Notes under the pieces: model-generated
The model's input: only the letters and a program-made list of their open reading frames with translations
What the model was told of the DNA's origin: nothing
The model's database searches: none
Shown: positions 16,781 to 25,482 of the stretch, piece by piece
Layout: each line of letters opens with the position of its first letter
How positions within the stretch are numbered: position 1 is the stretch's first letter
Origin: an uncultured Lachnospiraceae bacterium
GTDB lineage: Bacteria > Bacillota > Clostridia > Lachnospirales > Lachnospiraceae
DNA length: 44,984 bases
NCBI GenBank assembly: GCA_910578885.1
Contig: CAJTSH010000027.1
Coordinates: 1-44,984, forward strand
Direction: 5' to 3'
Program-made: the position numbers and the translations under genes

Positions 16781-17989
16781 ATGCGAAAAACATTGGGGAT
16801 TTTTATGTTATGTCTATCGGTTATCTTAAGCGGCTTTGCATTCGGTTCGACGGAAGTCTCTGCCGCAGAGCAATTTACGGGCGATTACTTCGGAATGGGA
16901 CTTGACTATCACAAGTCCGACAAAATGGAGATATCGGACGGCTGGTCGAACGGCGGCATGTTCAACTGCACTTGGCGTTCATCCAACGTTTCTTTCTCTG
17001 ACGGCATTATGAATCTGTCCATCGGAAAGGATGCATGGGGCGGCTACAGCGGGGGTGAATACCGCACCAAGCAGGCGTTCGGCTATGGTATGTATGATGT
17101 AAGTATGAAAGCAATCAAAAATGACGGCGTCGTAACCTCATTTTTTACATACACAGGTCCTACCGACGGTACGGTATGGGACGAAATTGACATTGAATTT
17201 TTGGGAAAGGACACCACGAAGGTTCAGTTCAACTACTTTACAAACGGCGTCGGGAACCACGAATACTTATATGACCTCGGATTTGACGCATCCGAAAGCT
17301 TTCACCAGTATGGTTTTCTCTGGCAGAAGGGAAGCATCACCTGGTATGTAGACGGCAAAGCAGTTTATACCGCTACGGAAAACATTCCTTCTACACCGGG
17401 ACGGATTATGATGAATGCATGGCCCTCAACCGGCGTAGATGATTGGCTGAACCCGTTCAACGGCGTTACGCCGCTGACCGGACAATATGACTGGGCTTCC
17501 TATACTAAGGCAGACTCTTCTTCCGGTTCCACTGGCGGCAATACAGCCCAGAACGCCTTTGATGCCGGAAAATTATACAAAATCATTTCCAAGCACAGCG
17601 GCAAATCACTGGATGTTTACTGGGGCTCCGGGGAAAATGGCGCAAACATCCTTCAATACGCCTACTGCGGGTACTCTAATCAGCAATGGTATCTGCAAAA
17701 ACAGCCAAACGGCTATTACATCATCAAAAGTTTAGCGAGCGGAAAGGTACTGGATGTTGCCGATTATTCGATGGAGAACGGCGGAAATGTTCATCAATGG
17801 GACTATGTAGGCGGCGCAAATCAGGAATGGAGCATTGAAAATGTTGGAGGTTATTACAAAATCATCAATCGGATGAGCAAAAAAGCATTAGACGTTTCCG
17901 GTATATCTGCAGAAGATAATGCAAATATCCAGCAATGGGACTACAGCGGACAGGACAATCAGCTTTGGAGCATAACACAAATCAATTAA
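16781..17989 (+). CDS. bglS: Secreted lichenase (GH16) with ricin-type carbohydrate-binding module
   Basis: An endo-1,3-1,4-beta-glucanase that cuts mixed-linkage beta-glucan (lichenan, cereal glucan). The ATG at 16781 follows AGGAGG by five bases and begins a clean signal peptide (residues 1-28, ending VSA). An upstream in-frame ATG lacks a ribosome site. The GH16 domain spans about 32-245 and contains the catalytic DEIDIEFLG with Glu135 (nucleophile), Asp137 and Glu139 (acid/base). The sequence around it is close to Bacillus lichenases. After a Ser/Gly linker, residues ~260-402 form a CBM13/ricin-B domain with three NQxW repeats. It stands alone on the plus strand; the GH3 enzyme at 30355-33159 could finish degradation. 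Confidence 0.95.
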   Translation: MRKTLGIFMLCLSVILSGFAFGSTEVSAAEQFTGDYFGMGLDYHKSDKMEISDGWSNGGMFNCTWRSSNVSFSDGIMNLSIGKDAWGGYSGGEYRTKQAFGYGMYDVSMKAIKNDGVVTSFFTYTGPTDGTVWDEIDIEFLGKDTTKVQFNYFTNGVGNHEYLYDLGFDASESFHQYGFLWQKGSITWYVDGKAVYTATENIPSTPGRIMMNAWPSTGVDDWLNPFNGVTPLTGQYDWASYTKADSSSGSTGGNTAQNAFDAGKLYKIISKHSGKSLDVYWGSGENGANILQYAYCGYSNQQWYLQKQPNGYYIIKSLASGKVLDVADYSMENGGNVHQWDYVGGANQEWSIENVGGYYKIINRMSKKALDVSGISAEDNANIQQWDYSGQDNQLWSITQIN

Positions 17990-18025
17990 AACGCTCCTTC
18001 TTAAAAAATACCTTATATATCATTC

Positions 18026-18057
18026 GGATGTCAAAAGAGTATACTCTTTCGGCATCC
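18026..18057. repeat. Hairpin with a 16-bp perfect palindrome after lichenase
   Basis: A self-complementary 16-base core (18034-18049) is extended by GGATG/CATCC arms. It has no T tract on the plus strand and may be an mRNA 3' stabilising structure or an auxiliary terminator. Confidence 0.5.
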
Positions 18058-18077
18058 AAATCTCTATATATAAAATT

Positions 18078-18110
18078 TGCGGGATTGCCGAAACATCCGG
18101 TAATCCCGCA
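18078..18110. terminator. Bidirectional terminator between lichenase and glyA
   Basis: 13-bp stem with one mismatch (18078-18090 and 18098-18110). On the plus strand it is followed by GACTATTTTT, on the minus strand by AAATTTTATAT. It serves the convergent lichenase and glyA transcripts. Confidence 0.85.
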
Positions 18111-18130
18111 GACTATTTTTACCCATCCTT

Positions 18131-19369
18131 TTATTTTAAAGGATATTTTTCTGTCAGCTCTGTAACAATTGCCTTCGCCTTATCGGCAGCCGCCTCGCCC
18201 TCTTTAATCATCATTGCGATTGCCTCTGCAATCTTGTCCATATCTTCCGTATTCATGCCGCGGGAAGTAACAGCAGCCGTTCCAAGACGTATTCCGCTTG
18301 TCACGAACGGAGACTTCGGATCGTTCGGAATCGTGTTCTTATTGCTGGTAATATTAACGGAATCCAAAAGCTTCTCCACTGCCTTTCCGGTCAAATCATA
18401 ATTCGTCAGATCAACAAGCATCAGATGGTTGTCCGTACCTCCGGAAACAATCTTAATGTCTCTGCTCAGCAATCCCTTGCAAAGCGCCTGTGCATTATCT
18501 ACAATTCCCTGCTGATATGTTTTAAACTCCGGTTGGAGAGCTTCCTTGAAGCAGACTGCCTTCGCAGCAATCACATGCATCAAAGGTCCGCCCTGAATTC
18601 CCGGAAATACCGCTTTGTTAAAGTTATATTTCTCTGCCGCTTCCTGATTGCACAGAATCATACCGCCTCTTGGTCCGCGCAGCGTCTTATGTGTGGTCGT
18701 CGTTACCACATCTGCATATGGAATCGGGCTTGGATGCAACCCTGTCGCTACAAGACCCGCAATATGAGCCATATCTACCATCAGAACTGCACCGCACGCA
18801 TCTGCAATTTCACGGAACTTCTTGAAATCAATCGTTCTTGCGTAAGCGCTCGCACCTGCAATAATCATCTTCGGCTTGCACTCCATTGCAATTCTTAATA
18901 CCTCATCATAATCTATAAATCCTTCATCATTTACTCCATAAGGCACAATGTTAAAATACGAACCGGAGAAATTCACAGGACTTCCATGCGTCAGATGTCC
19001 GCCGTGATCCAGATTCATGCCCATCACGGTATCGCCCGGTTTTAACATCGCGAACTGCACTGCCATATTTGCCTGTGCGCCGGAATGCGGCTGAACATTT
19101 GCATAGTCGCAGCCAAACAGCTCTTTTGCCCTTGCAATTGCCAGTTCCTCTACCACGTCTACGCAGTCACAGCCTCCATAATATCTCTTTCCCGGATAGC
19201 CTTCTGCATATTTGTTTGTCATTACGCTTCCCATCGCAGACATAACAGCCGGACTTACCCAGTTCTCGGATGCAATCAGCTCAATATGGCTGCTCTGACG
19301 CTCAAACTCCGCAGTAATTGCCTCTGCCACTTCCATGTCTACTGCCTGAATGTCTTCCAAAGTATACAT
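18131..19369 (-). CDS. glyA: Serine hydroxymethyltransferase
   Basis: A PLP enzyme interconverting serine and glycine with tetrahydrofolate, the main source of one-carbon units. The start at 19369 gives 412 residues, the normal length. It follows an AGGAG site by seven bases; a longer in-frame extension would run back through the upstream gene and is not credible. The PLP lysine lies in VTTTTHKTLRGPRGG, and the N-terminal ASENW and the PHSGAQAN segments are intact. A consensus promoter lies directly upstream, so it is probably monocistronic. Confidence 0.97.
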   Translation of the reverse strand: MYTLEDIQAVDMEVAEAITAEFERQSSHIELIASENWVSPAVMSAMGSVMTNKYAEGYPGKRYYGGCDCVDVVEELAIARAKELFGCDYANVQPHSGAQANMAVQFAMLKPGDTVMGMNLDHGGHLTHGSPVNFSGSYFNIVPYGVNDEGFIDYDEVLRIAMECKPKMIIAGASAYARTIDFKKFREIADACGAVLMVDMAHIAGLVATGLHPSPIPYADVVTTTTHKTLRGPRGGMILCNQEAAEKYNFNKAVFPGIQGGPLMHVIAAKAVCFKEALQPEFKTYQQGIVDNAQALCKGLLSRDIKIVSGGTDNHLMLVDLTNYDLTGKAVEKLLDSVNITSNKNTIPNDPKSPFVTSGIRLGTAAVTSRGMNTEDMDKIAEAIAMMIKEGEAAADKAKAIVTELTEKYPLK

Positions 19370-19436
19370 ATATTGTTCTCCTTTTTCTATGAAATCCGCA
19401 GCGCTTCTCTTTGTGCTGCTCATTGTGTTCGTGTAC

Positions 19437-19465
19437 AGTATATCGGATTTCATGGATAAATTCAA
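19437..19465 (-). promoter_or_regulatory. glyA promoter
   Basis: Minus-strand TTGAAT (19460-19465), 17-base spacer and TATACT (19437-19442). A 10-bp perfect inverted repeat has one arm in the spacer (19444-19453) and the other in the leader (19389-19398), a possible operator pair. Confidence 0.7.
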
Positions 19466-19491
19466 CTGTTTTATCCAAACACGGACGTTCT

Positions 19492-19776
19492 TTAAAAGAG
19501 CGCCGGCAAAACCTTTCCCAAGAAAAACACACCCACCATAATCTGAACCGCAAGAATCAACGGCATCCCCATCACGAAATACCAATGCCTAGTCTTATGG
19601 TGAAACAAATACATGCCAAGCCACGCGCCAAGGCTCCCTCCCAGAATGCCTACGGCAAAAAGCGCCTTTTCCGAAATTCTCCATGCGTGCCGGACTGCCT
19701 TTGCCTTATCGATTCCCATCATTGCAAGCCCGAGCAGATTAATCCCAATCAGGTATACCATAATTACGAGTTCCAT
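19492..19776 (-). CDS. DUF1294 family small membrane protein
   Basis: A 94-residue protein of unknown function. The family pattern is visible: a short N-terminal membrane segment with NLLGLAMMGIDKAKA, then RISEKALFAVGILGGSLGAWLGM, then HHKTRHWYFVMGMP and a last hydrophobic helix. About three to four membrane segments are expected. A second Met at residue 6 is a possible alternative start; GGGG upstream fits the first Met better. It is not obviously tied to glyA, which has its own promoter. Confidence 0.85.
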   Translation of the reverse strand: MELVIMVYLIGINLLGLAMMGIDKAKAVRHAWRISEKALFAVGILGGSLGAWLGMYLFHHKTRHWYFVMGMPLILAVQIMVGVFFLGKVLPALF

Positions 19777-19880
19777 ATATAACTGCCCCTTTCACACAAA
19801 TGTTTATTTCCTGACACCTTCTGCATATCTAACGGCATAATCCTCCACCTTCAAAATCATTTCATTGACCGGCAAACAAA

Positions 19881-19904
19881 AGCCCCGCAGAAACCTGCGG
19901 GACT
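19881..19904 (-). terminator. Terminator after secDF
   Basis: Stem of about ten pairs (19895-19904 and 19881-19890) with an AAAC loop, followed on the minus strand by TTTTGTTTG. It lies 24 bases beyond the secDF stop and closes the scfA-scfB-secDF operon. Confidence 0.85.
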
Positions 19905-19927
19905 TTGCTTTCTCTTACACGAACTGC

Positions 19928-22078
19928 TTACGCTTCTTTCTTTTTAATTTTCACCTTAAATACATACCAGATTGCAGCTGCAATACAGATAGAAGAATAC
20001 GTACCGCTGACAACGCCGACCATCAGCGGAAGCGCAAACTCTTTGATGGAAGCTACTCCTAAGATATAGAGAAGCAGTACCATGACAAAAGTCGTCAGGG
20101 AAGTATTTAAGCTTCGTGAAATTGTCTGGCTTACGCTCTTATCTGCTATTTCTTGCAAACGTTCCTCATCTTTGATCTTCGCCGTCTTCATATTCTCACG
20201 GATTCTGTCAAAGATGACAATGGTATCATTAATAGAATAACCGATAATCGTCAGCATAACCGCAATAAAGGTACTTCCCACAGAAAGCCTTACCAAAGAA
20301 TAACAGGTAAGAATTACCAGCACGTCATGAACCAATGCGATGATTGCCGCCGTTGCAAATCGAATATCGCTGAAACGGAACCAGATATAAATCAGCATCA
20401 AAATCGTAGAAATGATAACTGCCCATATAGCATCACTCGTCATCTCGCCGCTGATTGTCGCACTGATATTCTGCGCGGTAATTGTTTTCTCATCTATCTC
20501 AAAGTTATCCGCCAGCGCTTTGTTCAATGCATCTCGTTCATCTAAGTCGAGACTTCTTGTCTTAATTACAATACTTGTGCTTCCTTCTACCTTCTGGAAC
20601 TGGATATTGGCATCCTTAGTTATTTCCGCTACCACAGGCTCTACCTTAGAATCCAGATCCGCAAGCGTATAATCCTTGCCAAAATCCGCAGTCGTTGCCG
20701 TTCCGCCCATGAACTCTAAACTATAGTTCATAGCGCCATTGCCATTTGCCTTATTTACACCCATGCCGACAAATCCGGCAGCGATAATTACAATAGAAAC
20801 AATAAAGAATACATGTTTTTTGCCGATAAAGTGAATCGTCTTGCGCACTTTCTGCGCACCGTAGAACTTTGCATCCTTAAATCCGATGGCATACAGACCG
20901 TTTAAAATAAGTCTCGTCACAACCAAGGCGGTAAACATAGACAAAATAATACCGATTGCCAACGTATAAGCAAATCCCTTTACTGTACCGGAGCCCTTGA
21001 TTCCAAGCACTGTCGCTGCAATCAAGGTTGTGATATTGCCGTCAATGATTGCTGAGAGCGCCTTCTGGAAACCGGTCTTGATCGCCACAGCCACCGGCTT
21101 ATCCTCTGCAATTTCCTCACGGATACGCGCAAAGATAATTACATTCGCATCCACTGCCATACCAATCGAAAGGATAATACCAGCAATACCGGGAAGGGTA
21201 AGCGTCACCTCAAACAAATAGAGAACAGCTACAACAAGCGTTGTATAGATTGCAAGTGCAATCGCTGCCGCAACACCGGCAATCCAGTAATACGCAATCA
21301 TAAATACCGCAATCAATGCAAGTCCGATTGCCGCTGCTTTCAGCGCTGAGGAAATTGCCTCTGTACCAAGCTGTGCGCCTACCACATTTGACTGCAGTTC
21401 CTCAAGCTCTAAGGAAAGCGAACCGATACGGATGGCAGATGCAAGGTTCTCCGCCTCTTCAAAAGTAGACATACCTTCAATCTGCGCCGTGCCTCCAGTA
21501 ATCGCACTTAAAACCTCCGGATTACTGATAATCTCATCGTCATATACAATCGGGCAGCGTTTTCCTACATTCGCAGAAGTAACCTCGGCAAATTTCTGCG
21601 CTCCTGCCTCTGTCATGGTCAATTCCACAACAAACTGCCTGTTATGCATACTGTCCTCAATTGCCGTTGCCTGTGCATTTGCGACGTCTTCACCGGTCAT
21701 ATACACATTACCGTCGGGATCCTGAAACTCTAAGGAACCCGGCTTGCCAAGGTCTGCCAAAATCTCATTTGCATCCTTTACACCAGGAATCTCGACCGTA
21801 ATACGGTTGTCCCCTTCCTGATAAACCGCTGCCTCTGTGCTATACCCCTCCACACGTTTCTGCAGCTTGTAAATGGTATCCTTCATCTGCTCGTTAGTCG
21901 GATTATCAGATACAACCTGATAGGTGATGCTGACACCGCCTGCCAAATCCAGACCCAGCTTAATGTTCTTGTCTTCCCCCACTCCGGCAGAAGAAAGAAT
22001 CACAGATGCGTAGTAGGAAAGCCCTGCCAGCACCAGTGCTACGGCAATCAGTATTGCCACGCCTTTACTTCTTTTCAT
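19928..22078 (-). CDS. secDF: Fused protein-export subunit SecDF
   Basis: A proton-driven partner of SecYEG that helps pull exported proteins across the membrane. In its 716 residues, SecD and SecF are fused, as in Bacillus and many Clostridia. The SecD half runs about 1-415, with the first membrane segment at about 8-27, a large external P1 domain, and membrane segments with GMAVDANVIIFARIREE. The SecF half runs about 416-716, with a second external domain and GYSINDTIVIFDRIREN. The conserved Asp-Arg pairs in membrane segments 4 and 10 are intact. It sits 19 bases downstream of scfB and belongs to the same operon. Confidence 0.96.
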   Translation of the reverse strand: MKRSKGVAILIAVALVLAGLSYYASVILSSAGVGEDKNIKLGLDLAGGVSITYQVVSDNPTNEQMKDTIYKLQKRVEGYSTEAAVYQEGDNRITVEIPGVKDANEILADLGKPGSLEFQDPDGNVYMTGEDVANAQATAIEDSMHNRQFVVELTMTEAGAQKFAEVTSANVGKRCPIVYDDEIISNPEVLSAITGGTAQIEGMSTFEEAENLASAIRIGSLSLELEELQSNVVGAQLGTEAISSALKAAAIGLALIAVFMIAYYWIAGVAAAIALAIYTTLVVAVLYLFEVTLTLPGIAGIILSIGMAVDANVIIFARIREEIAEDKPVAVAIKTGFQKALSAIIDGNITTLIAATVLGIKGSGTVKGFAYTLAIGIILSMFTALVVTRLILNGLYAIGFKDAKFYGAQKVRKTIHFIGKKHVFFIVSIVIIAAGFVGMGVNKANGNGAMNYSLEFMGGTATTADFGKDYTLADLDSKVEPVVAEITKDANIQFQKVEGSTSIVIKTRSLDLDERDALNKALADNFEIDEKTITAQNISATISGEMTSDAIWAVIISTILMLIYIWFRFSDIRFATAAIIALVHDVLVILTCYSLVRLSVGSTFIAVMLTIIGYSINDTIVIFDRIRENMKTAKIKDEERLQEIADKSVSQTISRSLNTSLTTFVMVLLLYILGVASIKEFALPLMVGVVSGTYSSICIAAAIWYVFKVKIKKKEA

Positions 22079-22097
22079 TGTTTTTCACTCCTGTTTC

Positions 22098-23459
22098 TTA
22101 TTCTTGTTCGCCCGCTAATGCGGCTTTTATCATAATCGCGCATTCCACACGTTTTTTTTGCAGCGCACAGCCGATATCATACGCATTATGGATATCACCG
22201 TGGAAATTATAGGAATTCGCCGCGCAGCCGCCGCTGCAATAAAATCTCGCAAAGCATTCCCTGCACTTTTCCTTGGCATAGACATTACAGCCCTTGAACT
22301 CGTCCCGGATATCCGTACGTTTCACTCCCTCATACACATTGCCCATGAGGAACTTTTCATTTCCCACAAATTGATGGCAGGGATATAAATCTCCCGTTGG
22401 TGTGACAGCGAGATATTCGGTTCCCGAGCCACAGCCAGAAAGCCGCTTCGCCACGCAGGGACCGCCCTCCAAATCAATCATGAAATGAAAGAAATTGAAA
22501 TCCTGTTTTGTCCCATGACGTTTCACCATCTCTGCCGCAAGCGCATCATACTCCTCGAACAACTGCGGTAAATCCTCTTCCCGAATGGCATAGTCGTCTG
22601 TCTCCTGCGCCACCACCGGCTCTACCGATATCTGCTGAAAGCCTAAATCCGCAAGATGCAGCACATCCTTTGAAAAATCCAGATTATGATGCGTAAAGGT
22701 TCCACGCACATAATAGTTATTCTGGCGTCTGCTGTCTGCAAACTTCCGGAACTTCGGAACAATGGTATCATAGCTGCCCTGTCCGCCTCTTGCCGGACGC
22801 ATATAGTCGTTGACTTCCTTCCGCCCATCAATGCTCAAGACCACATTGCCCATTTCCTGATTGGCAAATTCCATAATTTCGTCATTGAGCAATACTCCAT
22901 TCGTCGTCAAGGTAAAACGGAACTTCTTGTCATGAAGCTTCTCTTGTTCTCTTCCGTAAGCAACCAACTCCTTTACCACCTGAAAATTCAAAGTCGGCTC
23001 ACCGCCAAAGAAATCCACCTCCAGATTCTTACGGTTCCCGGAATTGGCAATCAGAAAATCAAGCGCCGCCTTTCCGACCTCAAGGGACATCAGTTCTCTC
23101 TTCCCATGATATTCGCCTTCGTCGGCAAAGCAATAACGACATTTCAGATTACAGTCATGCGCGATATGCAGACAGAGCGCCTTCACCACAGTAGGGCGTT
23201 TCTTAAAATCTCCGATGTAATCCTCATACGCATCTTCTGTAAACAACTCCTGATTCTTCTTTAATTCCTCAATTTCATCCAAAGCCTCTGTTATGACAGC
23301 TTCCTCATACTTGTCCTTCAGTTTCTTAACAATCGTCTCACGGTCTGCTTCTTCATATAATGCAACCGCATCATATACCACGTCATCCACTACATGAATC
23401 GCACCGCTGTTCACATCCAGGACAATATTATAGCCGTTGTTTTTATACTGGTGAACCAC
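22098..23459 (-). CDS. scfB: SCIFF peptide maturase, radical SAM/SPASM protein
   Basis: Installs a thioether cross-link (Cys to a Thr side-chain carbon in characterised homologues) in the SCIFF peptide. I chose the GTG at 23459, giving MVHQYKNNGYNIVLD, because AGAGAGGAAA precedes it and family members start there; an ATG at 23498 would add 13 residues. The N-terminal ~90 residues are the RiPP-recognition-like region. The radical SAM cluster CNLKCRYC is at Cys103, 107 and 110 of this start. The C-terminal ~110 residues hold the Cys-rich SPASM domain (including CGSGTEYLAVTPTGDLYPC and CRECFARFYCSGGC) for two auxiliary iron-sulfur clusters. The substrate gene lies about 100 bases upstream. Confidence 0.95.
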   Translation of the reverse strand: MVHQYKNNGYNIVLDVNSGAIHVVDDVVYDAVALYEEADRETIVKKLKDKYEEAVITEALDEIEELKKNQELFTEDAYEDYIGDFKKRPTVVKALCLHIAHDCNLKCRYCFADEGEYHGKRELMSLEVGKAALDFLIANSGNRKNLEVDFFGGEPTLNFQVVKELVAYGREQEKLHDKKFRFTLTTNGVLLNDEIMEFANQEMGNVVLSIDGRKEVNDYMRPARGGQGSYDTIVPKFRKFADSRRQNNYYVRGTFTHHNLDFSKDVLHLADLGFQQISVEPVVAQETDDYAIREEDLPQLFEEYDALAAEMVKRHGTKQDFNFFHFMIDLEGGPCVAKRLSGCGSGTEYLAVTPTGDLYPCHQFVGNEKFLMGNVYEGVKRTDIRDEFKGCNVYAKEKCRECFARFYCSGGCAANSYNFHGDIHNAYDIGCALQKKRVECAIMIKAALAGEQE

Positions 23460-23555
23460 TACAATATTTCCTCTCTTTCTAATTTTATAAACGAACAAAT
23501 GACCGAACGCCTACGCGAACGGTCGTTTCGTCAATGTTATGCAATTGCCTTTGTC

Positions 23556-23699
23556 TTATTTGCGGTTCTCGCATGTCTGATTTCCTACTGTACAGGAAGT
23601 CTTGCAAGCTGACTGACAGGAAGTCTGGCACTCGCCGCATCCGCCTTTTTTCACTGTATTCTGCAGCTTCCTTGTATTCAATGTCTTTATGTGTTTCAT
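23556..23699 (-). CDS. scfA: SCIFF ribosomal peptide precursor
   Basis: A 47-residue precursor (six cysteines in forty-five type). It opens MKHIKTLNTRKLQNTVKKGG and carries Cys at 21, 24, 28, 32, 36 and 43, interleaved with Ser and Thr that can accept thioether links. AAAGGAG lies seven bases before the ATG. It is immediately followed by its maturase and secDF, the conserved clostridial arrangement. The family is near-universal in Clostridia and very conserved, which argues for a housekeeping or signalling role rather than a bacteriocin; the function is not established. No protease or dedicated exporter is adjacent. Confidence 0.95.
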   Translation of the reverse strand: MKHIKTLNTRKLQNTVKKGGCGECQTSCQSACKTSCTVGNQTCENRK

Positions 23700-23730
23700 C
23701 GCACTTTCTCCTTTCAAAATACCTTTAGAT

Positions 23731-23763
23731 AGTATAACACATCCTTTCCATTAAGAAAAGCAC
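23731..23763 (-). promoter_or_regulatory. scfA operon promoter with extended -10
   Basis: TATACT (23731-23736, minus strand) is preceded by TGT, making an extended -10. The -35 region is weak. It is about 30 bases upstream of the scfA start. Confidence 0.5.
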
Positions 23764-23840
23764 TTTTTTGCAGGCGGCAGCGTTAAATTAGCCGAAGCAT
23801 ATCAGTTAGGCAATACTTTATAACGCTTTACAAGAAAATC

Positions 23841-23867
23841 AGGCTCCGGGAATGTCTCCCAGAGCCT
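23841..23867 (-). terminator. Terminator after the TIGR04086-type gene
   Basis: AGGCTC-GGGA/TCCC-GAGCCT stem over 23841-23867, followed on the minus strand by GATTTTCTTG. It separates this gene from the scfA operon. The plus strand also has a T run but no gene upstream that needs it. Confidence 0.8.
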
Positions 23868-23896
23868 TTTAAACAGCATCATTTTACTTTTATTGT

Positions 23897-24280
23897 TCAG
23901 CTCACCATTCCGCCCACCGTACCGCTTGCCACGCACAGCACCAGCGTTGTCGCAAAATGAATCACATCTCCGGAAAGTCCCTTATGCAGAACCAAAGATA
24001 CTGCCAAAAGTATCAGAAAATAAATCGCACCGATAATTGCGCCCCACAAGAATTTTTTCACCTGAAGAATCTTTCCTGCAAGAAATCCTCCCACAAATCC
24101 AATCAATACATAGATAACAATTACCGCGATATTTACCGCGGATTCGCTCAATTCAAATTTATACAGCAGCGCCGCCAGCCCCACAAGCAAAAGTCCTGTG
24201 AGAATATACATCACCAGCAATACCTTAAATACAGAAGAAACCGGCACATTCCCGACATTCTTTTCATTGTTTTTTTCCAT
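23897..24280 (-). CDS. TIGR04086-type small membrane protein
   Basis: A 127-residue protein with four predicted membrane segments (about 17-39, 49-70, 78-98 and 105-125) and a short charged N-terminus (MEKNNEKNVG). Sequence pattern (FVGGFLAGKILQVKKFLWGAIIGAIYF) and location next to SCIFF and secDF match the TIGR04086 family of Clostridia, whose function is unknown. The ATG follows AAGGAGGAA by five bases. A weak TATAAC-type -10 lies about 60 bases upstream. The linkage to scfA/secDF suggests a role in membrane or export physiology, by inference only. Confidence 0.85.
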   Translation of the reverse strand: MEKNNEKNVGNVPVSSVFKVLLVMYILTGLLLVGLAALLYKFELSESAVNIAVIVIYVLIGFVGGFLAGKILQVKKFLWGAIIGAIYFLILLAVSLVLHKGLSGDVIHFATTLVLCVASGTVGGMVS

Positions 24281-24425
24281 ACGTCATTCCTCCTTCGCCT
24301 TTCCCTTCTGTCTGGCAGGAAAAGTCCTTAGTTATACCTATGCCCCCGGTGCGGAAAATATGACGCTTATCCGAAACAGCCGCCTTAAAAATCATATTGA
24401 ATATACGTTTCAAAATAAATGAGGT

Positions 24426-25289
24426 TCACGCTCTGCTTATTACATACCGTTCATAACAGCGGTTCTCCTGCTCTATCCTTCCTTTATATATAAATCCCAG
24501 CTTTTTCACCAATCCAAGAGACGCTGTATTTTCCGGCTCAATCAGGCAATTTACCTGCCCGTATCCAAGATTCTCCCACGCATAATCCAGAATCGCCCTG
24601 CATACCTCCAAGGCATATCCCTGCCTCTGATAAGAAACTGCGATAGCATACCCCAGTTCCAGTTCAGACTCCCCATTCAGTTCCCGATGCTCCAATCCGG
24701 CACGCCCGATCAACAAATCCGTCCCTTTCTCTTTTACCAGCCACATGCCGTACTCATAGAATCCATACATGCTCTGGATATAAGCCCGCTGGTACTCCTC
24801 CTCTTCCTTCCGGGAATACAGCGGTTCAATATAATCCGTCATTCCTTCCCCGGCGTACAGCTCATATAAATCATCCAAATCGGCCAGTTCCAGCTCCCTG
24901 AGATAACATCGCTCAGTCTCCAGAATTTCCCAGGGTATCCCCTGCTTTCTCTTCCATATCCGCTCAATATAATTGTAATCTATTTCCTCAAATCCCTGCA
25001 AAAGCACCGGACTGTCTGTCCGTTTCTCACCTCGATAGTCCTTGTTTTCAAAAGCGATTGCCGCCATGTTCCGCTCCCGCGCTTTTTGTAAAAATAAATC
25101 TGTAGCTGCCAGCAAAATACACTCATCTGCCGGCTTCTTCCATCCCTCCGTGGGACTTATCACTTTTATTCCATGTCTTGTTATGTCCGTCAAAAGCTCT
25201 TTGATCCCCGTTAGATACCGCCCATTTTCTATGATTTCAATTTCCTGAACCAGAACGTACTTTAATCTTTTTCTTTGCCTATTGGTCAT
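24426..25289 (-). CDS. GNAT acetyltransferase with an N-terminal extra domain
   Basis: A 287-residue, two-part protein. The C-terminal half (about 122-287) is a RimJ/RimL-type N-acetyltransferase: ERCYLRELELADLDDLYELY opens it, ELGYAIAVSYQRQGYALEV is the acetyl-CoA pyrophosphate loop, and ENTASLGLVKKLGF is the C-terminal motif. The N-terminal ~120 residues hold an alpha/beta segment (LTDITRHGIKVISPTEG, ECILLAATDLFLQKARER) that recalls a HAD-like fold without catalytic aspartates. The ATG at 25289 is preferred (GGGGTGG upstream) over the GTG at 25322. The acceptor substrate is unknown. A perfect-spacing promoter lies upstream. Confidence 0.85.
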   Translation of the reverse strand: MTNRQRKRLKYVLVQEIEIIENGRYLTGIKELLTDITRHGIKVISPTEGWKKPADECILLAATDLFLQKARERNMAAIAFENKDYRGEKRTDSPVLLQGFEEIDYNYIERIWKRKQGIPWEILETERCYLRELELADLDDLYELYAGEGMTDYIEPLYSRKEEEEYQRAYIQSMYGFYEYGMWLVKEKGTDLLIGRAGLEHRELNGESELELGYAIAVSYQRQGYALEVCRAILDYAWENLGYGQVNCLIEPENTASLGLVKKLGFIYKGRIEQENRCYERYVISRA

Positions 25290-25359
25290 TTGTCCACCCC
25301 TTTCCCTGCCTGCCCCTGTCACAATCGTACCCGTTTACGATTTTCTCTAATTCACCCCT

Positions 25360-25388
25360 ATTATATCCGCATATCCATATTTTCACAA
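25360..25388 (-). promoter_or_regulatory. Promoter of the GNAT gene
   Basis: Minus-strand TTGTGA (25383-25388), 17-base spacer and perfect TATAAT (25360-25365). It is placed back-to-back with the cyclophilin promoter. Confidence 0.7.
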
Positions 25389-25396
25389 TTAACAGA

Positions 25397-25425
25397 TTGC
25401 CTTTCTTTTCTCTATCCCGTATAAT
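25397..25425 (+). promoter_or_regulatory. Promoter of the cyclophilin gene
   Basis: TTGCCT (25397-25402), 17-base spacer and perfect TATAAT (25420-25425), about 58 bases before the start codon. Confidence 0.8.
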
Positions 25426-25482
25426 AAAAAGACGGCGGTTTGCAATGCAGACAGCAAATTATGGAAAGCGAGGAAGGAAACT

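Noticed and set aside
18026..18057. Integration or attachment site at the palindrome after lichenase
   Set aside because: No integrase, direct repeat or tRNA gene is nearby; a transcript 3' structure is a simpler reading.
19804..19860. 18-residue minus-strand frame (MILKVEDYAVRYAEGVRK) between secDF and the DUF1294 gene
   Set aside because: Protein-like composition suggested a gene remnant, but it lacks a ribosome site and lies just upstream of the secDF terminator; too short to support.
23556..23699. scfA as a bacteriocin or lanthipeptide precursor
   Set aside because: Six-Cys pattern, radical-SAM maturase and secDF linkage fit SCIFF; no lanthionine enzyme, immunity gene or dedicated peptidase exporter is present.
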